Assembly (NCBI RefSeq): GCF_003855095.1
Contig: NZ_CP033972.1
Span: 496,001 to 560,000 of the forward strand
Direction: 5' to 3'
DNA from: Gordonia insulae
GTDB taxonomy: Bacteria > Actinomycetota > Actinomycetes > Mycobacteriales > Mycobacteriaceae
Length of the DNA stretch: 64,000 nucleotides
Positions 27,001 to 33,997 of the stretch are shown one piece after another. The notes under the pieces were generated by a model, which did no database searches, had not been told where the DNA came from, and saw only the letters and a list, made by a program, of their open reading frames with translations. Position 1 is the first letter of the stretch, and the number at the start of each line of letters is the position of its first letter. The position numbers and the translations under genes are program-made.

Positions 27001-30000
27001 CGACGCCGCGGCGCTGGGTGAGTTCACCGAACAGATCACCGGTCGCAACGGTGCGCTGGCCTCTGCCGCGTACACGGTGCTCGCCAAGCTCGGCCTGGCC
27101 GAGATCGACGAGGCCGGCGAGATCGTCGAGGACCCGAATGCGGCCATCGCCGAGAGGGTCAGCGCCGAACTCGGTTCGGACTGGGCACGCACCGTCGCAC
27201 CGGCGTTCGACACCGCCAAGGTGGTACTGGTGGACGACCGCTGGGCCACCAGCCGTGAGGACCTCGTCCGCATCTGGCTGACCGACGAGCACGAGCTCGA
27301 CGGTGACTTCGAGCACGTGGTCGGTCGCTTCGAGGGAGCCGGACACACCGTCGCAACCCACGCGACGTGGTGGCAGGGCAAGTCGTTGACGTCCGGAAAT
27401 GCCGTGCACGCACGCACTTTCGCCGCGATCGCGGAGGCCGCCGAGGCGCCGGGTGTGGGGCAGTGGTCGAACGAGATCGCTGTCGTCACCGGTGCGGGCA
27501 AGGGTTCGATCGCCTCGGGCGTGATCGCCGGACTCCTGGCCGGCGGTGCGACCGTGATCGCCACGACGTCGCGTCTGGACTCGGGCAAACTCGCGTTCTA
27601 CAAGAAGCTCTACCGCGAGAGCGCGCGGTTCGATGCGGCACTGTGGGTGGCCCCGGCCAACATGGCGTCCTACACCGACGTCGACGATCTGGTCGAGTGG
27701 ATCGGTGCCGAGCAGACCGAGAACCTCGGTGGCACTACGTCGGTGATCAAGCCGGCGATGAAGCCGACCCTGCTCTTCCCGTTCGCCGCCCCGCGTGTCG
27801 CCGGTGACCTCACCGACGCCGGTGGTCGCGCCGAGCTGGAGATGAAGGTGCTGCTCTGGTCGGTCGAGCGGATGATCGCCGGCCTCGGTGAACTGCACGC
27901 CGATCACGACATCGCCGCCCGCGTCCACGTGGTGCTGCCCGGTTCGCCGAACCGCGGCATGTTCGGCGGTGACGGTGCCTACGGCGAGAGCAAGGCGTCG
28001 CTGGATGCGCTCGTCACCCGCTGGGCCGCGGAGGACTCCTGGAACCAGAGGACCACCATCGCCCATGCGCTCATCGGCTGGGTGCGCGGCACCGGGCTGA
28101 TGGGTCACAACGACGGCATGGTCGACGCCGTCGAGGCCGCGGGGGTCCGTACCTGGAGCACCGACGAGATGGCCGCGAACCTGCTCGGCCTGTGCTCGCC
28201 GGAGAATCGGGAACACGCCCGGACCGAGGCGATCGTCGCCGACTTCACCGGCGGTCTCGATCCGTCGATCGATCTCAAGGCGCTCGCCGGAGCGGCCGCG
28301 GACGCGGCGACCGACGAGGATGCGGAGACCGAGGATGCGGTGACCACCGTGGCGGCGCTGCCCGCCCCGGCGCGCGCGCCGAAGGGAATGGCCCCGCAGT
28401 GGCCGTCCATCGACGCCCGTCCCGAGGATCTCGTCGTCATCGTCGGTGCCGGTGAGCTCGGGCCGTACGGCTCCTCGCGTACCCGCCTGGAGATGGAGGT
28501 CCACGAGAAGCTCTCGGCCGCAGGCGTTGTCGAACTCGCCTGGAACACCGGGCTGATCCACTGGGATACCGCGCCCAAGCCGGGCTGGTACGACACCGAG
28601 TCGGGCGATCCGGTGCCGGAGAGCGAGATCGCCGAGCGCTACCACGACGAGGTGGTGTCGCGCTGCGGCATCCGCCGCTACGCCGACGAGGGTGCGATGG
28701 TCGACAACACGTCGCCGTTGCTCACCTCGGTGTTCCTCGACGACGACCTCACCTTCACGGTGAGCTCCGAGGCCGAGGCCCGTGCGTTCGCGTCCGCCGC
28801 ACCGGAGAAGACCCGGATCGTGGAGAACGCGGAGACCGGCGACTGGCAGGTCACCCGCCTGTCGGGTACCGAGATCCGGGTGCCCCGGCAGTTCTCGCTG
28901 TCGCGCACCGTCGGTGGTCAGATCCCGACCGGCTTCGACCCCACCCGCTGGGGCGTGACGCCGGACATGGCCGAGTCCATCGACCGGGTGGCGCTGTGGA
29001 ACCTGGTGGCGACCGTCGATGCGTTCCTGTCGTCAGGCTTCACCCCGTCGGAACTGATGCGCTGGGTGCACCCCGGCCTGGTGGCCAACACCCAGGGCAC
29101 CGGCATGGGTGGCATGACCTCGATGCGTGAGCTGTACATCAACACGCTGCTCGGCGAGTCCAAGGCGAACGACATCTTGCAGGAAGCACTGCCGAACATC
29201 GTTGCGGCCCATGTCGTCCAGTCCTACGTCGGTAGCTACGGCGCGATGATCCACCCGGTGGCCGCGTGTGCCACGGCGGCTGTCTCCGTCGAGGAGGGTG
29301 TGGACAAGATCCGCCTGGGCAAGGCGCTGTTCGCGGTGGCCGGCGGTTTCGACGATCTCGGTATCGAGGGCATCGTCGGATTCGGTGACATGTCCGCGAC
29401 CGCGGAGTCGGCCAAGATGTCGGCCCGCGGGATCGAGGAACGGCGCTTCTCCCGGGCCAACGATCGCCGGCGCGGTGGGTTCGTCGAATCCGCCGGTGGC
29501 GGAACGATTCTGCTGGCCCGCGGTGACGTGGCCGCGCAGATGGGTCTGCCGGTGCTGGGTGTTGTCGCCTGGGCGCAGAGCTTCGGTGACGGTGTGCACA
29601 CCTCGATCCCGGCCCCGGGTCTCGGAGCGCTGGGTGCCGCACGCGGAAACGACGCCTCGCCGCTGGCCTGCGCACTCAGCGCGCTGGGTGTGAGCGCCGA
29701 CGACGTCGCGGTGGTCTCGAAGCACGACACCTCGACGCGGGCCAACGATCCCAACGAGTCCGAGCTGCACGAGCGGTTGGCGTCGGCGATCGGTCGCGGG
29801 GACGGTGCACCGCTGTTCGTGGTCTCGCAGAAGTCGCTCACCGGCCATGCCAAGGGTGGCGCCGCGGCCTTCCAGCTGATCGGCCTGTGCCAGTTGCTGC
29901 GCGACGGGGTGATCCCGCCGAACCGCAGCCTGGACTGTGTCGACGAGCAGATGCGGGAGTACCCGCACCTGGTGTGGCCGCGCGAGACACTGGACCTGGG

Positions 30001-30334
30001 CGAGCGATTCCCGCTCAAGGCGGGTCTGCTGACCAGCCTCGGCTTCGGTCACGTCTCCGGACTGATCGCCGTGGTCCATCCGGAAGCCTTTGTGGCGACC
30101 CTGGATTCGGAGCAGGCGGAGGTCTACCGCCAGCAGTCCGCGGAGCGTGCCCGCAAGGGCAACCACCGCCTGCTGGAGGCGATGTGCGGGGTCGAGCCGG
30201 CCTACCAGCGTCCGCCGAACCGTCGGTTCGACAGCGTGGCCGACGAGCACGACGCCGAGGCCGAGCTGCTGCTCGACCCGTCGGTGCGGCTCGCCGCCGG
30301 TGGCAACTACGGTCGCGTCGGCGGAGCGGAGTGA
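21098..30334 (+). CDS. fas: Type I fatty acid synthase (FAS-I)
   Basis: 3,078-residue multifunctional synthase making C16-C26 acyl-CoA, including the alpha-branch of mycolic acids; the M. tuberculosis enzyme is similar (about 3,070). Domain order: acetyltransferase (GHSQGS, Ser148), enoyl reductase (LLAGMTPTTVDPAIVAAAAN), dehydratase/hot-dog (GDRNPIHTDASAAKLAG), malonyl/palmitoyl transferase (GHSVGEYNALA, Ser1440), an Ala/Pro-rich linker, acyl carrier domain with phosphopantetheine site GVSSRRNQ (Ser1815/1816), ketoreductase (VVTGAGKGSIASGVIAGLLA), ketosynthase (VAACATAAVS, Cys2724; KSLTGHAKGG). GTG at 21098 follows AGAGGAG. The open frame further upstream to 20768 lacks homology. Its stop overlaps acpS. 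Confidence 0.98.
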   Translation: MTVDQYRSGEQGASHADRPTSTLIDRLADGEPYAISFGGQGSPWLPTLAELVVDADLEHRIGKIVAAAERIIDPVAHHLTIAVVDGFHPLTWVRALDAEESVPTDTELADFTLSGPGVLLTQLAAVEALKKQGLDTAVIAPTAVIGHSQGSIATHAIGADGQAAESGQGLLLAIAHLIGAAGTLIARRRGLAITTDGTPMLAVSGAVPARIEEILAEYRAGLSEAELASAPVVAIRNGRRAVALSGAPRHLAAFAALCERIADAEADERKRKVAGGAPFAPKFDHLNVSVAFHHPTMAEAVDLVAEWADQCGIDRDAAIRHANSILVDPVDWVETVDEVVGAGAKWILDFGPGDLATRLTSSLVRGQGVGLVSPALRVGQRNLFSPGGIPEVARPWTQFAPQLVELPDGRKVVDTSFTRLTGRSPMLLAGMTPTTVDPAIVAAAANAGHWAELAGGGQVTEQIFADNVAKMTGLLEEGRQAQFNALFLDPYLWKLQLGGKRIVQKARAQGAPIDGVVVSAGIPELEDAVALVDEFVEAGLRYVAFKPGTVEQIRAVVRIAAEVPHHPVIVQIEGGRAGGHHSWEDLDDLLLVTYSELRARNNVVICVGGGIGTPERASEYLTGAWSAAYGYPSMPLDGILVGTAAMATKEATTAPEVKQMLVDTVGCDEWIGAGHATAGMASGRSQLGADIHEIDNTASRCGRLLDEVAGDADAVADRRDEIIAAMADTAKPYFGDVAAMTYRAWLDRYATLAVGDGRSDQLAWADITWQQRFTDMLQRTEARMNPVDSGEIPTMFADAGSTDDPHAAIDALGSVYPEIETDVLHPADVAFFLELCRTPGKPVNFVPVIDKDVRRWWRSDSLWQAHDARYPADAVCIIPGPVAVSGITRVDEPVGELLDRFEAQVVADLRDAGTESVAVQTRKRAGLVDGEGTIVSVLEADDVEWVGRMVPNPIALLGDRGRWTLVDPDRAEHEPTGSVLEHVTEDRYDLVTPISGSSVRIPLHVDATLLDGGNPRVGIDEASQAMREILTVAAGGELAAVEDGVSVTTVSWNPDSVADHAAVTGYTMPANLRPTTPTEPFGFAVPDTLVGASWPSVFSVIGAARTESGAPVVEGLLDLVHLDHAVELVGEIPATASELTVTARFGAVYDTEVGRVVEVNVEVAGEAGPIATMAERFAIRGRLGSAELADPARAGGAAGDEQSATRKLLRTATITAPSRMTGFAAVSGDRNPIHTDASAAKLAGLGDPIVHGMWLSAAAQQVVTATDSKNPIPSARPLLGWTARYLGMVRTGDSVTVRVDRVGLDAGREVVEVTAKVGDDLVMAATGLLAAPRTVYAFPGQGIQSKGMGLDARSRSKAAREIWDRADKHTREALGFSILAVVRDNPTTLVANGTTYNHPDGVLYLTQFTQVAMATLGVAQIAELKESGGFVEGAITCGHSVGEYNALAACAGVLPLEAVLEVVFQRGEAMHHLVPRDELGRSDYRMAAIRPSQFGLADADVPGFVAEVGQSVGEFLEVVNLNLLGSQYAIAGTVRGLEHLEDEIERRRTEFGGKRSFILVPGIDVPFHSTVLREGVPEFRSKLEGLLPEHIDPAILVGHYIPNLVPRLFTLDRSFIEEIAALVPSDPLDAVLADWDSWAAKPGQLVRVVLIELLAWQFASPVRWIETQELLFAGPSRDGLGVQRFVEIGLKGAPTLAGLATNTLKLDDYASATTEVVNVERDSDVILAKDSGPEPEDEIDESAAAPAADAPAEAATPAAAPAAAPAPAAASGPRPDDIAFGPSDAVKSVIALWTKMRTDQIGSADTIEALCDGVSSRRNQLLLDIGGELGLGAIDGAAEADMNALSSTVQTLARGYRPLGPVLTDAVGDQVRKVLGPVGKRQSYITDRVTNVWQLGPGWGLHTTVALALGTRDGASVRGEDLGNLLDGALANADALDALIDRAVGAVGAERGVAVAKPAAEGGGGATVDAAALGEFTEQITGRNGALASAAYTVLAKLGLAEIDEAGEIVEDPNAAIAERVSAELGSDWARTVAPAFDTAKVVLVDDRWATSREDLVRIWLTDEHELDGDFEHVVGRFEGAGHTVATHATWWQGKSLTSGNAVHARTFAAIAEAAEAPGVGQWSNEIAVVTGAGKGSIASGVIAGLLAGGATVIATTSRLDSGKLAFYKKLYRESARFDAALWVAPANMASYTDVDDLVEWIGAEQTENLGGTTSVIKPAMKPTLLFPFAAPRVAGDLTDAGGRAELEMKVLLWSVERMIAGLGELHADHDIAARVHVVLPGSPNRGMFGGDGAYGESKASLDALVTRWAAEDSWNQRTTIAHALIGWVRGTGLMGHNDGMVDAVEAAGVRTWSTDEMAANLLGLCSPENREHARTEAIVADFTGGLDPSIDLKALAGAAADAATDEDAETEDAVTTVAALPAPARAPKGMAPQWPSIDARPEDLVVIVGAGELGPYGSSRTRLEMEVHEKLSAAGVVELAWNTGLIHWDTAPKPGWYDTESGDPVPESEIAERYHDEVVSRCGIRRYADEGAMVDNTSPLLTSVFLDDDLTFTVSSEAEARAFASAAPEKTRIVENAETGDWQVTRLSGTEIRVPRQFSLSRTVGGQIPTGFDPTRWGVTPDMAESIDRVALWNLVATVDAFLSSGFTPSELMRWVHPGLVANTQGTGMGGMTSMRELYINTLLGESKANDILQEALPNIVAAHVVQSYVGSYGAMIHPVAACATAAVSVEEGVDKIRLGKALFAVAGGFDDLGIEGIVGFGDMSATAESAKMSARGIEERRFSRANDRRRGGFVESAGGGTILLARGDVAAQMGLPVLGVVAWAQSFGDGVHTSIPAPGLGALGAARGNDASPLACALSALGVSADDVAVVSKHDTSTRANDPNESELHERLASAIGRGDGAPLFVVSQKSLTGHAKGGAAAFQLIGLCQLLRDGVIPPNRSLDCVDEQMREYPHLVWPRETLDLGERFPLKAGLLTSLGFGHVSGLIAVVHPEAFVATLDSEQAEVYRQQSAERARKGNHRLLEAMCGVEPAYQRPPNRRFDSVADEHDAEAELLLDPSVRLAAGGNYGRVGGAE

Positions 30335-30747
30335 AGCCCGAGACGGATGCGGCGATGAGCGTCCTCGGAGTGGGTATCGACATCGTGTCGATCCCGGAGT
30401 TCGGTGATCAACTGAAGCAGCCGGGAACGACGTTCGCGGACCGGTTCACGGTCCGCGAACGTCGGGACGCGGCTGCGGGCACCGGCGACGAGGCACGACA
30501 TCTGGCCGCACGATGGGCCGCCAAGGAGGCGGTGGTGAAAGCGTGGTCGGTGAGCCGGTTCTCGCGTTCGCCGCTGCTGCCGCTCATCCGCCACAGCGAC
30601 ATCGAGGTGGTGACCGACAACTGGGGTCGTCCGGCGATCCGCCTCGGCGGTGAGATCGGGGAGCTCCTCAAGGACACCCGGCTGCACATCTCGCTGACCC
30701 ACGACGGCGACACCGCCGCCGCGGTCGCGATCCTCGAGGGGGTCTGA
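30331..30747 (+). CDS. acpS: Holo-[acyl-carrier-protein] synthase
   Basis: About 138-residue 4'-phosphopantetheinyl transferase that loads the carrier domain of FAS-I. Typical motifs are GVGIDIVSIPEF with the Mg-binding Asp, ARHLAARWAAKEAVVKAWS (Glu/Lys motif) and LHISLTHDGDTAAAVAILE. It aligns over its whole length with mycobacterial AcpS. The GTG at 30331 shares GTGA with the fas stop; ATG at 30355, giving MSVLGVGID, matches the mycobacterial start better and is a fair alternative. Overlap with fas implies co-translation of synthase and activator, reasonable because mycobacterial FAS-I has no built-in transferase. Confidence 0.95.
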   Translation: MKPETDAAMSVLGVGIDIVSIPEFGDQLKQPGTTFADRFTVRERRDAAAGTGDEARHLAARWAAKEAVVKAWSVSRFSRSPLLPLIRHSDIEVVTDNWGRPAIRLGGEIGELLKDTRLHISLTHDGDTAAAVAILEGV

Positions 30748-30761
30748 GCGACGCGCATGCT

Positions 30762-30821
30762 CGACGAGAATCCGCGCACGCACGACGGTGGACGCCCGTC
30801 GGGCGTGCGCGGAACTCGTCG
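30762..30821. terminator. Nested inverted repeat between acpS and the TetR gene
   Basis: CGACGAG (30762-30768) pairs with CTCGTCG (30815-30821); inside, CCGCGCACGC (30772-30781) pairs with 30803-30812, and a small CGACGG/CCGTCG stem lies in the loop. The nested hairpin sits between convergent genes and can stop transcription from both sides. No T-run. Confidence 0.6.
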
Positions 30822-30829
30822 GGGCACGG

Positions 30830-31462
30830 TCAGCCCTCCGCGGTCGTCTCCTCGAGGAGGAGATAGCCGGCGAGCATCCGTTTGAGTTCCGCGACGGTCT
30901 CGTCGTGATCGTGACCGTCCTGCACGGAGAAACTGAGCACCGAGTACACGGTGTGCACGAGCACCTGCGACATCATCTCGCGGCGGGTGCGTTGGGTGGC
31001 CGTGAGTGGCGCCAGGATGCGGGCGACCTGCTCGGCGAGCACCTTCTCGTTCTGCGAGGCGGTCGCGCGGGTGGCGGGGGTCGACTGCACGGCCAGCCAC
31101 ACGGCACGGCGGGACGGATCGTCGCGCCATAGTGCCGCGAGGTGATCGAGGAACTTCTCGAGCAGATGCGGCCACTCCAGCGACGGGATCTCGGACGAGA
31201 ACGCGGCCAGTTCCTCACGGACATCCACGGTGTCCTGGCGGTCGAGTTCACAGACGATCACGTACTTGTTGGCGAAGTACTGATAGAGCGTGCCGATCGG
31301 CACCTCGGCGCGCGACGCGATCTCCTCACATGTCAGTGACTCGAACCCGACGTCGATGAGCAGATTGCGGGCCGCGGTCAACATCGCGGAGAACTTCTTC
31401 TTGCTGCGCTCCTGCGTGGGCCGCTTACGCGGGACCAGCGGTTCGGCGAGTGGTGTGGACAT
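30830..31462 (-). CDS. TetR family transcriptional regulator
   Basis: 210-residue TetR regulator. The HTH is ARNLLIDVGFESLTCEEIAS followed by RAEVPIGTLYQYFANKYVI, where the FA(N)K segment is the usual recognition-helix end. The ligand-binding domain is helical and contains a conserved Trp-rich stretch (AALWRDDPSRRAVWLAV). It is 24 bases behind bcp on the same strand, so the two are probably co-transcribed, and it is convergent with acpS. Its position beside fas-acpS makes regulation of fatty-acid synthesis or peroxide response plausible. In M. tuberculosis the fas activator FasR is encoded elsewhere, so calling this FasR is not justified. Confidence 0.87.
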   Translation of the reverse strand: MSTPLAEPLVPRKRPTQERSKKKFSAMLTAARNLLIDVGFESLTCEEIASRAEVPIGTLYQYFANKYVIVCELDRQDTVDVREELAAFSSEIPSLEWPHLLEKFLDHLAALWRDDPSRRAVWLAVQSTPATRATASQNEKVLAEQVARILAPLTATQRTRREMMSQVLVHTVYSVLSFSVQDGHDHDETVAELKRMLAGYLLLEETTAEG

Positions 31463-31486
31463 GTGTGGTCATCCCTGCGGGAGGGG

Positions 31487-31960
31487 TCACACCGAGAGGT
31501 CGCGCCGGAGCTTGGCGACGTGGCCGGTGGCTCGCACGTTGTACTGCGCCACCTCGATCGTCCCGTCCTCGCCGACGAGGAAAGTGGACCGGATCACTCC
31601 GGTCACGGTCTTGCCGTACATCTTTTTCTCGCCGAACGCACCCCACTCGGTCAGGACCTTCTTGTCCGGGTCGGACAGCAGCGGGAAGGTGAGGCCCTCG
31701 TTCTCGACGAACTTCGCCAGCTTGGCCGGCTTGTCGGGCGAGATACCGACGACCTCGATGCCCGCCGATTCGAGTTCGGCGAGATTGTCGCGGAAATCAC
31801 ATGCCTGCTTCGTGCATCCCGGCGTCGAGGCGGCGGGATAGAAGTAGACGATGACCTTGCGGCCCGCGTAATCGGACAGGGAAACGGGCTTGTCCTGCGA
31901 GTCGGGGAGCGTGAATGCGGGCGCTCGGTCTCCGACGGACAGCCTCGTGGTCGCTGGCAT
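31487..31960 (-). CDS. bcp: Thioredoxin-dependent thiol peroxidase (Bcp/PrxQ)
   Basis: 157-residue peroxiredoxin of the Bcp/PrxQ class that reduces hydrogen and organic peroxides with thioredoxin. Peroxidatic Cys49 and resolving Cys54 lie in ASTPGCTKQACDFRD, with the preceding VIVYFYPAAS strand and the conserved Arg in GVIRSTFLVG. The length is standard. ATG at 31960 is the only sensible start. It heads a two-gene unit with the TetR gene, and is divergent from the DUF3618 gene. The M. tuberculosis orthologue is Rv2521, in the same neighbourhood as fas and acpS. Confidence 0.95.
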   Translation of the reverse strand: MPATTRLSVGDRAPAFTLPDSQDKPVSLSDYAGRKVIVYFYPAASTPGCTKQACDFRDNLAELESAGIEVVGISPDKPAKLAKFVENEGLTFPLLSDPDKKVLTEWGAFGEKKMYGKTVTGVIRSTFLVGEDGTIEVAQYNVRATGHVAKLRRDLSV

Positions 31961-32189
31961 ACCGTCACGCTAGTCGATCGGTCGGTGGACCGGCCTCGGC
32001 AGGCGTGCACCGAATGTCGGGATCGCGGGATTCGGATGGGGGACCGCTGCGACAGAACTGCCTGCACACGCCGGGGTTCACGCCGAGATGCCGTAGTCTC
32101 GAAAAGTCGAATGGACGACGGGCGTGGTGTCGGGCTTGCCGGTTGTCCGGCCGACCCGATGTCGCCGTCAACACTTTGGGAGGAATCAC

Positions 32190-32411
32190 GTGGCCGGGGA
32201 TACCGAACGTATCGAGCAGGACATCGCGCAGGCGCGTGAAGACCTGGCCAAGACCCTTGATGCGCTGGCCGATCGCGCCAACCCGCAGCGCCTGGCCCAG
32301 GATGCCAAGGGCAAGGCGATCGCTGCGCTGAACCAGCCGGCAGTGAAGTACACCCTCGCGGGCGTGGGGGTGTTGGCGGTGGTCCTGGTGGTCCGAAAGA
32401 TCGTGCGGTGA
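32190..32411 (+). CDS. DUF3618 family small membrane protein
   Basis: 73-residue protein with an amphipathic N-terminal half (ERIEQDIAQAREDLAKTLDA), a basic middle, and one C-terminal membrane helix YTLAGVGVLAVVLVVRKIVR. This is the DUF3618 pattern; the orthologue near M. tuberculosis fas is Rv2520c. GTG at 32190 follows GGGAGGA. Its stop overlaps the start of the L,D-transpeptidase gene (GTGA, 32408-32411), so it is co-translated with a peptidoglycan cross-linking lipoprotein. A role as a membrane-anchored partner of wall synthesis is inference; no function is established for the family. Confidence 0.85.
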   Translation: MAGDTERIEQDIAQAREDLAKTLDALADRANPQRLAQDAKGKAIAALNQPAVKYTLAGVGVLAVVLVVRKIVR

Positions 32412-33634
32412 GCGCGGTTCGCGACACGCACTCACCTCGAAGTCGACGCCGCGGAACCACGATCGGATCCGCCCTGATGGTCGGTCTCGCGGTCACGGCG
32501 CTCGCCGGCTGCTCCACGTCGCCGAGCTACCCGGACTCCGTCACCGAGGCCCAGAGCCTGGATTCGATGGCGCAGCCGACCATCTCGGTGACCGGCTGGC
32601 GCGACCAGCCGATGAACGACAAGGCCGTCGGTGTCATGCCGGGCGCGCCGATCGTCGTGACCGCGCACGACGGCAGTCTCTCGTCGGTCGAGGTCTCCGG
32701 ACCCGACGGCACCGTGTCCGGCAAGACGTCGCCGGATGGTGCCACGTGGCAGTCGACCGGGCCGCTCGACTTCGGAGCCGACTACACCTTGACCGCTGCG
32801 GCGCGCGGAATCGACGGCGCCGGCGCACGCAAGATCGGCTTCACCACCGCGTCGGCCGACTCGCTCGCCGATGCGTCCACGGTGACCTCCGACGGCGAGA
32901 CCGTCGGCGTCGGCCAGCCGGTCGCGATCAACTTCGACACGCCGGTCGCGGACAAACGCAACGCGCAGAACGCGATCAAGGTCACCACCGACCCGCCCGT
33001 CGAGGGCGCCTTCTACTGGCTCAACGACAGCATGGTGCGGTGGCGGCCCCAACATTTCTGGAAACCCGGCACCAAGGTGCATGTGGCGGTGAAGACCAAG
33101 GGCATCGACCTCGGTGACGGTGTGTTCGGCGACAACAACCTGGACTCCGACTTCACGGTCGGTCGCAGCTTCGTCGCGGTCGCCGACGACAAGACCAAGC
33201 AGATCACCATCTCCGTCAACGGCAAGGTCGTGAAGACGATGCCCACGTCGATGGGCAAGGACTCCACGCCCACGAACAACGGGACCTACATCGTGGCCGA
33301 ACGCGAGCCCAGCGTGATCATGGACTCGTCGACCTACGGCGTGCCGGTGAATTCGTCGGAGGGTTACCGGGAGACGGTCTATGACGCGACCCGAATCTCG
33401 TTCAGCGGCATCTATGTCCACTCCGCCCCGTGGTCGCTCGGGGATCAGGGGGTCGACGACGTGAGCAACGGCTGTCTGAACGTGAGCCCGGAGAACGCGC
33501 AGTGGTTCCTCGACCATGCGTTGCGCGGCGACATCGTGATCGCGAAAAACACTGTCGGTCCGCCGCTTCCGGGTGACGACGGTCTCGGCGACTGGAACGT
33601 CCCGTGGGCGGTCTGGAAGAAGGGAAACTCCTGA
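32408..33634 (+). CDS. L,D-transpeptidase lipoprotein with altered SNGC motif
   Basis: 408-residue LdtMt2 (Rv2518c)-like lipoprotein. The signal peptide ends in a lipobox ALAGC (Cys35). Two immunoglobulin-like domains follow (residues ~60-220), then the YkuD catalytic domain from ~240 (FVAVADDKTKQITISVNGKV, PTSMGKDSTPTNNGTYI) and the C-terminal GLGDWNVPWAVWKKGN. These enzymes form 3-3 cross-links in peptidoglycan. His338-Ser339 (HSAPW) and Cys356 are kept, but the nearly invariant SHGC motif reads SNGC: the codon AAC at 33467 gives Asn354 in place of His. Activity may be lost or changed. GTG start overlaps the DUF3618 gene by four bases. A canonical paralogue lies 360 bases downstream. Confidence 0.93.
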   Translation: MSAVRDTHSPRSRRRGTTIGSALMVGLAVTALAGCSTSPSYPDSVTEAQSLDSMAQPTISVTGWRDQPMNDKAVGVMPGAPIVVTAHDGSLSSVEVSGPDGTVSGKTSPDGATWQSTGPLDFGADYTLTAAARGIDGAGARKIGFTTASADSLADASTVTSDGETVGVGQPVAINFDTPVADKRNAQNAIKVTTDPPVEGAFYWLNDSMVRWRPQHFWKPGTKVHVAVKTKGIDLGDGVFGDNNLDSDFTVGRSFVAVADDKTKQITISVNGKVVKTMPTSMGKDSTPTNNGTYIVAEREPSVIMDSSTYGVPVNSSEGYRETVYDATRISFSGIYVHSAPWSLGDQGVDDVSNGCLNVSPENAQWFLDHALRGDIVIAKNTVGPPLPGDDGLGDWNVPWAVWKKGNS

Positions 33635-33715
33635 TCGAGCCGTCGCACAGGGCCTTTGCGCAGGCGATTTCACTTCTGTCGCCGTGACATGTAAGGTTCC
33701 TTTTCGCACCGGCAA

Positions 33716-33791
<76 letters not shown>

Positions 33792-33795
33792 CCAC

Positions 33796-33829
33796 AAAAG
33801 ACGCCCCGCAACGATGCGGGGCGTCTTTT
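33796..33829 (+). terminator. Strong intrinsic terminator after tRNA-Lys
   Basis: A perfect 15-base stem (AAAAGACGCCCCGCA at 33796-33810, pairing with 33815-33829), ACGA loop and a closing TTTT. It starts five bases after the tRNA CCA end. Confidence 0.9.
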
Positions 33830-33997
33830 GTGTCGAGTTGAACGCACTCATGGTCGGCGTGGTCATCCGGCGGATCGACTCGGACAAACCGGTCGCGAGT
33901 TGTCTCGTACACTTGTGTTCGGATCGCGGGTCAGGGGGCGCGTCGGCGCAGACGCCGCGCGGTGTGGTCGTCGTGGTGGTTACTAGGTTGGAGGATC

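Noticed and set aside
23192..28645. 1,817-codon open frame antisense to fas
   Set aside because: It mirrors the codon bias of fas (high GC at third positions keeps antisense frames open), has no recognisable domain, and the sense product is a full FAS-I.
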